A DNA stretch of 64,000 bases from CAZFZT01 sp964523675 (GTDB lineage: Bacteria; Planctomycetota; Phycisphaerae; Phycisphaerales; SM1A02), in the NCBI GenBank assembly GCA_964523675.1, contig CAZFZT010000007.1:1-64000 (forward strand), in the 5' to 3' direction. Below, piece by piece: positions 33,910 to 41,410 of this stretch. Under the pieces are notes generated by a model. That model had not been told where the DNA came from. It searched no databases and saw only the letters and a list, made by a program, of their open reading frames with translations. Made by a program: the position numbers and the translations under genes. Within the stretch, counting starts at the first letter, position 1; each line of letters opens with the position of its first letter.

Positions 33910-35148
33910 TCAGAAGAACCGCTCCGTTGCGTGGTAGGTGATCGCCAGGGCAGTGAGGAAGGAGACGAACATGAGGATGGCTGTGATGGCGAGGGCATGC
34001 GGCATTTTCAGGTGGCGGCTGATGGCGAAGAGCCACCAGAGTGTCAGGCCCAGCGGAATGAAGGCGACGCCCATCACCAGCAAGGGAAACTCGACCCATG
34101 GGGCAGGGCCGAACCAGAGCGTCATGATCAGGTCCGCTGCGAGGAGGAAGATCACGCCGTAAAGCGCTGCGAATGGAACCGCCACGCCATATGCCGTGAC
34201 CCGCCCGATATGCGCCCACCTCACCTTGGAACGCTTTCTCGTTGCCGGCACCAGCGCAAGCGATAGCGGGAAGAGTGCAGCCATGAGGCAGGAGAAACCG
34301 AGGCAGGAGATAACATTCAAGGACATGTCGAACCACTCCTGCATCTGGAGACCCGTAACAGCTGGCCGCGCCCTTGAAACATTTGAAACAATCGCCGGCC
34401 AGAGTTCGGAGGAAGCGGGGTAGTTGATCGTCTGCCACGTGGCGCCGCTCAAGTTGATTCGAGTGGAGGTGCTGGTGGGTAAGAAGACGGCTTCTAGTAT
34501 GGCCCAGAACGCTGAGCCATCAATACGAATCGGGTTCGCCACGGCGTCCTTGCCCCAAGCGTGTTGCATCGCCAGCTGATTCTTCCAATTGGCGATCACG
34601 CGGGCGCGATCTTCATCGGTCGTCGCGCCGAGACGCTGGGGCCAGTCCGAGCCATACCTTTGCGCGAGAAAGGCCTCGGTCTCTGCGTTCGTTTCAGGCG
34701 GCAGTTGTGCAGCATATTGAGCGGCTTCCACGTTCTCAAACTCAACGAATCGCTTGACTTGACTCCGGACATACAGCGCGGCGGCCGCTTGTACGCCAAT
34801 GTAGAGAAGCACGAGCGGCAGCAGGAACGACACAACATAGATCGTGATGCGCCCTGCATTGACACGGTGTGCCATCTGAAGTTGTGACCAGAAACGCCAT
34901 GGGAGCATCGATCGCGTCACCGTGCCCGCGAATGACTTTGCAAACCGGAGCGGCCGAGCTTCGCAATACTCGATGCACCACCTCGGCTCGTACTTCTCAG
35001 GGCACAACATCTCCGAGCATGCAAATCGGAAGCCGCACTCGGTGCATGTCGCGTCCAACGGACACGACTCGCGCCAAGTCGCCGTCAAGCCGCGCTGGTC
35101 GTAGCCGCAGCGGGGGCAGAGGGCCGACCGATCTACAGAGCTGTGCAT
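33910..35148 (-). CDS. Membrane protein with N-terminal Cys-rich ribbon
   Basis: 412 residues. MHSSVDRSALCPRCGYDQRG and later CTECGFRF give a two-CxxC zinc-ribbon pattern in the first 40 residues; further Cys follow (CPEKYEPRWCIEYC). About five hydrophobic helices lie near residues 100-125, 275-300, 315-345, 350-375 and 385-405. This CPRCGYDQRGL start recurs in planctomycete membrane proteins; function unknown. The start ATG 35148 follows TATGCT by 7 bases; an ATG at 35160 overlaps the box. It is divergent from ogt, 90 bases between start codons. Confidence 0.66.
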   Translation of the reverse strand: MHSSVDRSALCPRCGYDQRGLTATWRESCPLDATCTECGFRFACSEMLCPEKYEPRWCIEYCEARPLRFAKSFAGTVTRSMLPWRFWSQLQMAHRVNAGRITIYVVSFLLPLVLLYIGVQAAAALYVRSQVKRFVEFENVEAAQYAAQLPPETNAETEAFLAQRYGSDWPQRLGATTDEDRARVIANWKNQLAMQHAWGKDAVANPIRIDGSAFWAILEAVFLPTSTSTRINLSGATWQTINYPASSELWPAIVSNVSRARPAVTGLQMQEWFDMSLNVISCLGFSCLMAALFPLSLALVPATRKRSKVRWAHIGRVTAYGVAVPFAALYGVIFLLAADLIMTLWFGPAPWVEFPLLVMGVAFIPLGLTLWWLFAISRHLKMPHALAITAILMFVSFLTALAITYHATERFF

Positions 35149-35155
35149 GGTTCGC

Positions 35156-35161
35156 AGCATA
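35156..35161 (-). promoter_or_regulatory. -10-like box TATGCT, 7 bases before ATG of 35148
   Basis: Minus-strand TATGCT, a 7-base gap, then ATG. Confidence 0.45.
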
Positions 35162-35223
35162 ATGCGTTCTTGCAGTATGGAGCGGGCGCCAGGAGGGCGG
35201 CGTGTCCCGCCTGGTGATTGAGG

Positions 35224-35229
35224 TACAAT
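35224..35229 (+). promoter_or_regulatory. -10-like box TACAAT, 9 bases before ogt ATG
   Basis: TACAAT, a 9-base gap, then ATG at 35239; no Shine-Dalgarno. Confidence 0.5.
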
Positions 35230-35238
35230 TCCCCCAAC

Positions 35239-35781
35239 ATGTACGCTGAATATCGCCACCGTATTCTTGAGACCCCGACCGGCGACTTCGCCCTCGCCCA
35301 ATCCTGCGACGGCGCGATCGAAACCGGATGGGTGCATGGGGCGGCCAACACGATCACGCTCCGAGGAGTGCGTGACGATTCGATCCTGCCGAACTTGGCA
35401 GAACGGCTGATGGCCTATTTCGAAGGTGAAGAAGTCGCATTTGATGACGTGCCGCTGGCATCCGGCAGCAGATTCATGCGACAATGCTGGGCGGCCTGTC
35501 GTGAAATTCCACGCGGCCACACGATCAGTTACGCAGAATTGGCTGCTCATGCCGGGGGTTCGCGAGCGGCGGCGAGGGCGGCTGGTCAGGCGATGCGGCG
35601 TAATCCACAGCCGATCATTACACCATGCCACCGCGTCGTGGGCTCGTCCGGGCGGCTGCACGGCTTTGCGGGTTCGATTTCGACGTCAAGCGAAGCTCTT
35701 GGGATCAAGCGGTTTTTGCTGGAACTCGAGGGAGGTCTACCGCAGGCGACTGGGCAGGTTCTTCTTGGATCGGCCGCATGA
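35239..35781 (+). CDS. ogt: Methylated-DNA-[protein]-cysteine S-methyltransferase
   Basis: 180 residues. Direct repair of O6-alkylguanine: the alkyl group moves to Cys130 in PCHRVVGSSG, the family active site. Preceding helix-turn-helix residues fit (IPRGHTISYAELAAHAG, RAAARAAGQAMRRNP). It ends shortly after the DNA-binding domain, with the N-terminal Ogt-like domain of about 80 residues. Start at ATG 35239 from the TACAAT spacing; a TTG at 35218 spans the box and is unlikely. It is followed 18 bases later by the Cys-rich acidic protein on the same strand. Confidence 0.92.
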   Translation: MYAEYRHRILETPTGDFALAQSCDGAIETGWVHGAANTITLRGVRDDSILPNLAERLMAYFEGEEVAFDDVPLASGSRFMRQCWAACREIPRGHTISYAELAAHAGGSRAAARAAGQAMRRNPQPIITPCHRVVGSSGRLHGFAGSISTSSEALGIKRFLLELEGGLPQATGQVLLGSAA

Positions 35782-35799
35782 GTCCGCTAGGATATGACC

Positions 35800-36453
35800 A
35801 TGCCGGACCTACCACCGGAGGCATTTGAAGATCACTTTCACCCGCCGTCGATCCCGACGGAGGTGTTTTGCCTGCATTGCCATCGCACCTATGAAAGTTA
35901 TCTGATTGAGTGGCGCGAAATGGATCGGGAGGAGGAGGGCCTGCCGGGAATGTGGTGTTGTCCCACCGCCGGCTGCGGAGGGTGCGGCTTCGGCTTTGAC
36001 ATTCATCCTGTTGATTGCGGTTACATCGATCCGGACGGTCGCGACCTCGGCCAATGGTGCGCCTGTGATGAAGATTGCACCGGTGACCTTGACACCTGCA
36101 CGTGTGAGGGCTGCCAGATCGAGCGCGGCGAGCTTGATTCAGAAGAAGGCGACGACGATGAGTGTGAGTTCGTGCTCGTCGGCGGAGATGACGCCGATGA
36201 CGATGATGTTGAGGACGAAGATGATGCGTCCGCGACGCAATGCGCCGGCTGCGACATTCCGCTCGATGATCTCCTGCCTGTCAATGAAGCGGTCGGCATG
36301 GAGGAAATCAGTTACGAGCTGATGCTGGAGATCGAGGAGAAGCTCGGCTTCCGCGCGAAGAGCGATGCGCCAAGCGAATTGAGGTCGCCGCCTTCATCCG
36401 GTCAGCAGCGGCGGGATCATCCTCCGATTTCCGAAGATGACATTCCATATTGA
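35800..36453 (+). CDS. Cys-rich, acidic protein of unknown function
   Basis: 217 residues from ATG 35800; the ATG two codons earlier (35794) lies between a TAGGAT box and this start. Fifteen or more Cys form CxxC-type groups: CLHCH, WCCPTAGCGGCGFG, CACDEDC, CTCEGC and CAGC, likely several zinc ribbons. The middle holds a strongly acidic run (GGDDADDDDVEDEDDA). No family recognised. It is probably a cytoplasmic metal-binding or nucleic-acid-adjacent protein, an inference from composition only. It converges with the VOC gene, 17 bases apart. Confidence 0.66.
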   Translation: MPDLPPEAFEDHFHPPSIPTEVFCLHCHRTYESYLIEWREMDREEEGLPGMWCCPTAGCGGCGFGFDIHPVDCGYIDPDGRDLGQWCACDEDCTGDLDTCTCEGCQIERGELDSEEGDDDECEFVLVGGDDADDDDVEDEDDASATQCAGCDIPLDDLLPVNEAVGMEEISYELMLEIEEKLGFRAKSDAPSELRSPPSSGQQRRDHPPISEDDIPY

Positions 36454-36470
36454 GCGGGTGGCCGAATCGG

Positions 36471-36839
36471 TTACATTCGTGCTATCACCTCAACCCGATT
36501 TCCGAACGGATCGCGAAACTCGAATCGGTCGTACCCCGGGATCGCGATGCTTTCTGTGATAGGGATACCTTGGCTTTCAAGTCGCCTCCGCACTTCTTGC
36601 AGATCATGAACGAGATAAGCGACGTGTGCCTTGGTCGCGTAGCGATCAACGCCTTCTTCAACGCCGATGTGAATCTGTAGTTCACCGGCGCATAGCCAAA
36701 GCCCGCCGCGATCGCGCAGCGATTCTGGTTTGGGAATCTCTTGCAACTGGAGAATGCCGGTGTAGAACTGGCGGGCAAGCTCCTCCTGCGCGGGTGGGAT
36801 GGTGATCTGAACGTGATGGATGCTGAGGGTTGTCACCAT
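36471..36839 (-). CDS. VOC superfamily (glyoxalase/dioxygenase-like) protein
   Basis: 122 residues, a single VOC domain of two beta-alpha-beta-beta-beta modules. It starts with IHHVQITIPPAQEELARQFY and ends with FEFRDPFGNRVEVI, both typical. Candidate metal ligands are His9, His57 in LQIHIGVE and Glu106 in RFEFRDP or Glu117 in NRVEV. Substrate unknown; such proteins include glyoxalases, fosfomycin-type resistance proteins and dioxygenases. TAGCAT ends 5 bases before the ATG at 36839. Confidence 0.82.
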   Translation of the reverse strand: MVTTLSIHHVQITIPPAQEELARQFYTGILQLQEIPKPESLRDRGGLWLCAGELQIHIGVEEGVDRYATKAHVAYLVHDLQEVRRRLESQGIPITESIAIPGYDRFEFRDPFGNRVEVIARM

Positions 36840-36844
36840 TAGAG

Positions 36845-36850
36845 ATGCTA
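36845..36850 (-). promoter_or_regulatory. -10-like box TAGCAT, 5 bases before VOC ATG
   Basis: Minus-strand TAGCAT, a 5-base gap, then ATG at 36839. It lies close to the terminator of the upstream gene. Confidence 0.35.
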
Positions 36851-36875
36851 CATCAACTTGAGGTCCTGACGGGCG

Positions 36876-36909
36876 AAAAAGAAAGAGCCCCTGCGTTTGC
36901 AGGGGCTCT
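36876..36909 (-). terminator. Strong intrinsic terminator of the dockerin-type gene
   Basis: A perfect 11-bp stem (36884-36894 with 36899-36909), loop GTTT, followed on the minus strand by TTTCTTTTT. The best terminator in the window. Confidence 0.9.
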
Positions 36910-36941
36910 GGTAAGGGGCTCGGGACGATGGGAGATCGATG

Positions 36942-38360
36942 TTATTCGCAGTTGCCCCAGGATGCGAGCAGCTCGAGCAGGTCGGGCACGCCGATGGAAT
37001 CACTTCCGGTGAGGTCGGCGGCTTCACATCCGGGCGCAACCGGGCCCCAGCACGCGAGCAGGGCAAGGAGATCAGGCACGCCGATGGTGCCATCGTCGGT
37101 GAGGTCGCCGGGGCATGGCGGCGTGACGGGGCCGGACGGAACCGTCGCTGCGATGGCAATGGCGTCTGGCGTTCCGGGGCGGAAGAGTTCAAGCACGACT
37201 TCGCCATCAGTCGGGGGCGCGTCCGCGGTGAAGCCAAAGGTGAACGTGCTGCTCCACCGGAGTGCATTAGCGTTGGGGTTCACATCGAAGGGCACGCCTT
37301 CCCATGCGATCTCGCCGTTGCCGATCGTAAGCGTCCAATCCTCGTTGGAGTAGATCTCACCACTGTGATACTTCACATCGTTGTAGTAGGTGTCGAGAAC
37401 GTTGACGCCTTCAGGAAGCGGCACAGCGAAGGCGCGTCCTGACCGGTGTGAGTTCATGTTGTGTACGGCATAGTCGTAACGCCATGTGCCGTCGCCATTA
37501 TCGGTGACGTTGTATCCCAGATGGAAGCGGCCATCGATCGGTTCGCCAGGGATGTCGACGACTTTGATGGAGACGCCGGAGACATGGTCGCGCCAAGCGA
37601 AGATCGCAGGCCTCTTTGTCGTGGAGAAGCCGCCGCCGAGGTTGTAGGAATTGCCACTGGGCAGCAAAGTGACACGACGATTCGATGCGTTGTTGTGGCG
37701 CCGCGAACTGGTGCCTTCTTGAACGTGCACGTACTGGCCTTCGAGGAAATACAAAGCGCCTGGGTTGAGTGCGGGGTTCAGGTCATCATCATGAACCTGA
37801 AGACGCTTGTAGATGCCGTTGCCGGTCTGATTGAACGCGATCGTGTATGGGTAGGGGAATGCACCTGTCGAGGCATTGACATCGGAACGTGGGCCGAGAC
37901 CTGTCTGCTGACCGTTGAGACTTGAGCTGTAGGGATCGGCGCATCCGGGCCCGAGGCACTGCGGGCACCCACCTCCACACGACTGACATGTGCCGCAGCC
38001 GCCGTTCTGCAAGGCGCAGAAGCCGTGCTTGAGCCAGGCCATGCCGATCATGTCGATGCGACCGTCCTTGATTCGGTACATGTTCTGGGCGATGACCGGG
38101 TGATTGGAATTGTTGGCCTGCCAGAGCAGGGTCTCGTCACCCGCATTGAAGGAGTTCGTCGCCACCGAGAAGGCGTGAACGTTGCCCACGCGAGGAAAAG
38201 TCTGTGTCGTCGGAAGCGTGCAGACCGCCACGTCCGCGCCGTCGGAACCTGCAACGCCTCCACCTCCTCTGTCGGCGGTGGCTGAGTTTTCGTGAAGTTG
38301 GCCGGCTACGACCATTGCTCCCGCCACCACAATTCCGCCAAGCGCCAGACGAATATTCAT
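36942..38360 (-). CDS. Secreted protein with two C-terminal dockerin-like repeats
   Basis: 472 residues. Signal peptide MNIRLALGGIVVAGAMVVAG. A Cys-rich patch lies near residues 113-140 (HGFCALQNGGCGTCQSCGGG, then CPQCLGPGC), followed by LGPRSDVNASTGAFPYPYTI, a pattern that recurs in planctomycete exoproteins. The C terminus has two copies of an EF-hand-like unit: DLTDDGTIGVPDLLALLACW and DLTGSDSIGVPDLLELLASW. These resemble type I dockerin repeats and probably bind calcium. Catalytic role unknown. AAGGAG lies about 8 bases before ATG 38360, and a strong terminator follows. Confidence 0.8.
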   Translation of the reverse strand: MNIRLALGGIVVAGAMVVAGQLHENSATADRGGGGVAGSDGADVAVCTLPTTQTFPRVGNVHAFSVATNSFNAGDETLLWQANNSNHPVIAQNMYRIKDGRIDMIGMAWLKHGFCALQNGGCGTCQSCGGGCPQCLGPGCADPYSSSLNGQQTGLGPRSDVNASTGAFPYPYTIAFNQTGNGIYKRLQVHDDDLNPALNPGALYFLEGQYVHVQEGTSSRRHNNASNRRVTLLPSGNSYNLGGGFSTTKRPAIFAWRDHVSGVSIKVVDIPGEPIDGRFHLGYNVTDNGDGTWRYDYAVHNMNSHRSGRAFAVPLPEGVNVLDTYYNDVKYHSGEIYSNEDWTLTIGNGEIAWEGVPFDVNPNANALRWSSTFTFGFTADAPPTDGEVVLELFRPGTPDAIAIAATVPSGPVTPPCPGDLTDDGTIGVPDLLALLACWGPVAPGCEAADLTGSDSIGVPDLLELLASWGNCE

Positions 38361-38709
38361 CTCGTGGTCTCCTTAAACCCTTGCTGCCAGGTTGTCGTTC
38401 AACGCACACAGCGTGTGCGCAACATCGGTTACAAATGAAAGCAGCGACATCCCTGCCGCGCCTCACTGCCAGTATGACAGCCATTTACCGTCTGTCAACA
38501 GCCAAGTTTCCAGATTGAGCAGATTCCAATCCGTATTGAGTTGCGAGCATTCTGACCAGTGGGCGCGCCAATGAATGAAAGCGGCTCTCGCTGGTGCGAG
38601 AGCCGCCATGATTTCTGGATCGGCCTGCAGGGCGCATGCTCCTGCTGGAGCATTGCCACATCGTTGACGCCTCGATATGCCTCGATGTCTTGGGGCAGGG
38701 GGTGGGGGG
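38361..38709. other. Intergenic region
   Basis: About 350 bases holding the promoter side of the dockerin-type gene and a terminator hairpin at 38575-38606. No convincing gene; the open frames here overlap the flanking genes. Confidence 0.5.
38575..38606 (-). terminator. Hairpin terminator after the coiled-coil gene
   Basis: A perfect 11-bp stem (38581-38591 with 38596-38606), loop TGGT, followed on the minus strand by TTTCATTC. Confidence 0.75.
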
Positions 38710-39042
38710 TCAATCTGCCGGCTCGCCATGTTCATTGAGGAAATTGTCATCATCCTCATCATGGCGCTCGGCATGATTCCGCTCACGATTCGATTGCTCG
38801 ATGAGGCGGCGGAGATAGGCGTTCTCACGCCGCGTCGCTTCGAGGTCGAAGACGAGGTACTTCACGCTCAGCCGCAGGTAGTCAAGCGATTCCTGAAGTT
38901 CAGCCACGGCCTTTTGAATGCGATCGCGCTTGCCGAGGGCGTCATTGGCCGCCTTCTCCACCCGGCCGCGATCCTCCTGCGGCAGGCGGCTGATGCGGTC
39001 AATCAACTCCGCGAACTTCGTTTGGAAGGTTTGTTCATCCAT
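38710..39042 (-). CDS. Small coiled-coil protein
   Basis: 110 residues. Heptad-like helices run through most of the protein (IQKAVAELQESLDYLRLSV, FDLEATRRENAYLRRLIEQ) and the tail is acidic. No membrane segment or signal. GGAGAG lies about 10 bases before the ATG at 39042, and a terminator hairpin follows, so it is a single-gene unit. Function unknown; similar short helical proteins are seen in planctomycetes. Confidence 0.68.
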   Translation of the reverse strand: MDEQTFQTKFAELIDRISRLPQEDRGRVEKAANDALGKRDRIQKAVAELQESLDYLRLSVKYLVFDLEATRRENAYLRRLIEQSNRERNHAERHDEDDDNFLNEHGEPAD

Positions 39043-39291
39043 GCTCTTCTCTCCAGTTGTGTGGGTTTCATGTCAGCGGCTGCAACCAGACATCCGCCAA
39101 TGAAGCCACAGCACACGGCACGCCCAATCCCATGCCAACGCGGCATGAGCGCGGCAATCAGCGAATACGATGCAGGAACGCTGAGATTCCCGGTCCTACC
39201 TGCGAGGCCGCCTGCGCGATTAGTCCATCTGTTGCGAAAAATCAACACTGCCGCTGCGAGGGCGCAACGATGATGAAGGAGCCAAGTCTGG

Positions 39292-39297
39292 TACACT
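39292..39297 (+). promoter_or_regulatory. -10-like box TACACT, 10 bases before GTG of 39308
   Basis: TACACT, a 10-base gap, then GTG. Confidence 0.4.
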
Positions 39298-39307
39298 GCC
39301 GCGCGAA

Positions 39308-40303
39308 GTGCTGATCTACGCGGGTATCGATGAAGCCGGTTATGGGCCGTTGCTCGGACCGCTTTGCGTCGGGTGCAGCGTGTTTGTGCTGCGCGGGCAT
39401 GATCCGGCAGTCGAGACGTCCCCGCCGAACCTTTGGAAGACGCTCGCAAAGGTCGTCTGCCGCAAGAGCCGTGACACCCGGCGGCGGATCGCAGTCGAAG
39501 ACTCCAAGAAACTCAAAGGAGCGAACTCCTCCGTCAAGGTGCATCCGCTGACCCATCTGGAGCGAGGCGTGTTGAGTTTCTGCGCCTCCGATGGCGATGC
39601 TTCAGCCCCCGCCACCGATAGTGATCTGTTCAAGCGCCTCGGGGCAGCGATGCCTGAATCATCCTGGTGCGGAGTGGCGACAGATCTGCCGCTGGCGCAC
39701 TCCGTCGATCAACTGCGCATCGCAGCGAGCCGGCTGCGGCGCGGCCTTGGGGAAGCAGGCGTCGAATGCGCTGCGATGGCGTGTGAGGCGATTCATCCCG
39801 ATGAGTTCAATCGACAGGTTGCGCGAACGAACAACAAGGCAAGCGTGAACATGGCAGCGGCGCTGCGGCTGGTCGAGCGCATCTGGCGCAAGTGGCCGAT
39901 TGCTGGGCCGGAGCATCCGCGCGTCATTCTCGATCGCCACGGTGGACGCACACACTATCGAGAGGAGTTGCAATTCGCCTGGCCGGAGGCGCACATTCAG
40001 ATCCTTGCAGAGGATGAAGCGATTTGCCGGTATCGGTTGACGCGCCGTGGCGGCTGCATGATGACCGTCACGTTCATGCCCGATGCCGAAGAGAAGCACC
40101 TGCCGGTCGCGCTGGCGTCGATGACGGCCAAGTATGTGCGAGAACTCTTCATGTTGCGGCTCAATCGCTTCTTCGCGCAGCACTTGCCGGAACTCAAGCC
40201 CACGGCCGGCTACTACGGTGATGCGCAGCGGTACATCGAGGCCATTGAGCCGGTGATGGCGAAATTGAGTTTACAGCGCGCGGAACTGGTGCGATGCTTT
40301 TGA
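39308..40303 (+). CDS. RNase HII/HIII-like nuclease
   Basis: 331 residues from GTG 39308. The N terminus GIDEAGYGPLLGPLCVG matches the RNase HII/HIII active-site opening (Asp8, Glu9), then VEDSKKLKG, later ILDRHGGR and SMTAKYVRELFM, which correspond to the remaining acidic and structural motifs. Bacterial RNase HII is usually near 200 residues, HIII near 300; this is longer than HII, with extra segments between motifs, and lacks the TBP-like N domain of HIII. It probably cleaves RNA in RNA/DNA hybrids. A direct repeat begins at its stop codon. Confidence 0.75.
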   Translation: MLIYAGIDEAGYGPLLGPLCVGCSVFVLRGHDPAVETSPPNLWKTLAKVVCRKSRDTRRRIAVEDSKKLKGANSSVKVHPLTHLERGVLSFCASDGDASAPATDSDLFKRLGAAMPESSWCGVATDLPLAHSVDQLRIAASRLRRGLGEAGVECAAMACEAIHPDEFNRQVARTNNKASVNMAAALRLVERIWRKWPIAGPEHPRVILDRHGGRTHYREELQFAWPEAHIQILAEDEAICRYRLTRRGGCMMTVTFMPDAEEKHLPVALASMTAKYVRELFMLRLNRFFAQHLPELKPTAGYYGDAQRYIEAIEPVMAKLSLQRAELVRCF

Positions 40304-40322
40304 ACGTATATTTGAACGTATA
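40301..40322 (+). repeat. Two direct copies of a 10-base TGAACGTATA unit
   Basis: TGAACGTATA at 40301-40310 and again at 40313-40322. The first contains the stop codon of the RNase gene. The AT-rich TATATT/TATAAA inside could act as a -10 for the hydrolase gene downstream. Confidence 0.5.
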
Positions 40323-40330
40323 AATGTTTA

Positions 40331-40401
40331 GCCGCGACGCGCAGCGGAGCGCGGCAGTTCGGGGCGTATAGCGTCAGGAACGCTCCGCTGCGCGTCGCGG
40401 C
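40331..40401. repeat. 21-bp perfect inverted repeat between RNase and hydrolase genes
   Basis: Arms 40331-40351 and 40381-40401 are exact inverse complements, separated by 29 bases. The right arm ends 6 bases before the hydrolase ATG. A single diverged arm occurs at 17371-17391, so this belongs to a dispersed family. It could terminate the RNase transcript or fold over the hydrolase start. Confidence 0.75.
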
Positions 40402-40407
40402 GAAACG

Positions 40408-41328
40408 ATGAAGGAGCGCACGCCACAATCTCGAACGCGTCGGCTGTTGCGATCGATCGTTCGGATCGTCGCAATCTTCACTATTCTCAGCTTGATCTTG
40501 CACATCACCGGCTGCATGGAATCGATGTTCTACTTTCCGCAGAAGGAGCCGACGCCTGCGCGGCTTGGTCCGCCGGGGACGATTGAAGTGCCGTTTGAAT
40601 CCGCAGATGGTACGCGGCTCTTTGGTTGGCTGATTCCAGCAAAGGGCGATCGCAAGCGCATGAACGAAGCGCCGACGGTGCTGCATGTGCATGGCAATGC
40701 CGGCAGCATCCTCAGCCATGCCTTCTTCACCGAGCACCTGCCCTTCGCGGGCTTCAACGTGTTCATCTTCGACTATCGCGGGTATGGCCAAAGCGAAGGC
40801 CGGGCGTCACGGCGCGGACCGCTCATTGAAGATACACATGCCGCACTTGATGCGATCCTGGCGCGTGATGATGTTGATCCCTCGCGCATCGGTGTGTACG
40901 GCCAGTCGCTTGGCGGCTCGATTGCGCTCAATGTCATGGCGGGTCGGCCGGAGATTCGCGCGGCTGTCATCGAGTCGGCCTTTACCAGTTGGCGCGACGT
41001 TGCGGCGGACTCACTCGGGCGCGGCAGCAGCAATGCGTTGACGCGCACCCTTGCAGCGATCTTTATTCCAGATGAGTATCGAGCCGATGAAGCGATCGCG
41101 CGGATCAATCGGCCGATGCTCATTCTGCATGGCGACGGCGATACGATCATACCCGTCGCACACGGTCGCGCGCTGGCGGCGGCTGCCCCGAACCATGCAC
41201 AGCTCGTTGAACTGCCGGGTGGCGAACATAACTCGCTGCGCATGAGCCATGCGATGATCGATCAGGTGATGATCGATTTCTTCAATGAGCATCTACAAGG
41301 GCGCAGCGAAACCGAAGATGAACGCTGA
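40408..41328 (+). CDS. Alpha/beta hydrolase, membrane-anchored
   Basis: 306 residues. An N-terminal hydrophobic stretch (IVRIVAIFTILSLILHITGC) may be a lipoprotein signal or anchor. The hydrolase fold carries HVHGNAGS (oxyanion), FDYRGYGQSEG, nucleophile GQSLGG, ILHGDGDTIIP and His in GGEHNSL. This resembles the ABHD13/BEM46 serine hydrolase group. Substrate unknown, perhaps a lipid or ester in the envelope. Its ATG lies 6 bases from the end of a 21-bp inverted repeat, and no Shine-Dalgarno is visible. Confidence 0.85.
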   Translation: MKERTPQSRTRRLLRSIVRIVAIFTILSLILHITGCMESMFYFPQKEPTPARLGPPGTIEVPFESADGTRLFGWLIPAKGDRKRMNEAPTVLHVHGNAGSILSHAFFTEHLPFAGFNVFIFDYRGYGQSEGRASRRGPLIEDTHAALDAILARDDVDPSRIGVYGQSLGGSIALNVMAGRPEIRAAVIESAFTSWRDVAADSLGRGSSNALTRTLAAIFIPDEYRADEAIARINRPMLILHGDGDTIIPVAHGRALAAAAPNHAQLVELPGGEHNSLRMSHAMIDQVMIDFFNEHLQGRSETEDER

Positions 41329-41341
41329 TGATGCAGAGATA

Positions 41342-41410
41342 GAGCCGCGCTCCTTAGAAAGCGGCGTTGTCGCGTATGGAGAGCGCACCGCTTCCTAACG
41401 GACGCGGCTC
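41342..41410. repeat. Imperfect inverted repeat at converging gene ends
   Basis: Arms 41342-41366 and 41384-41410 match with a few mismatches and one or two indels (both start GAGCCGCG). It lies between converging genes, and the right arm overlaps the last codons and stop of the solute-binding gene. A likely bidirectional terminator derived from a repeat element. Confidence 0.65.

Noticed and set aside
38025..38285. 86-residue plus-strand frame opposite the dockerin-type protein
   Set aside because: Codon pattern fits the minus-strand gene, which has a signal peptide, ribosome site and terminator.
39003..39449. Minus-strand frame with a hydrophobic stretch between the coiled-coil and RNase genes
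   Set aside because: Overlaps the RNase start and has no ribosome site or -10 box; probably chance.
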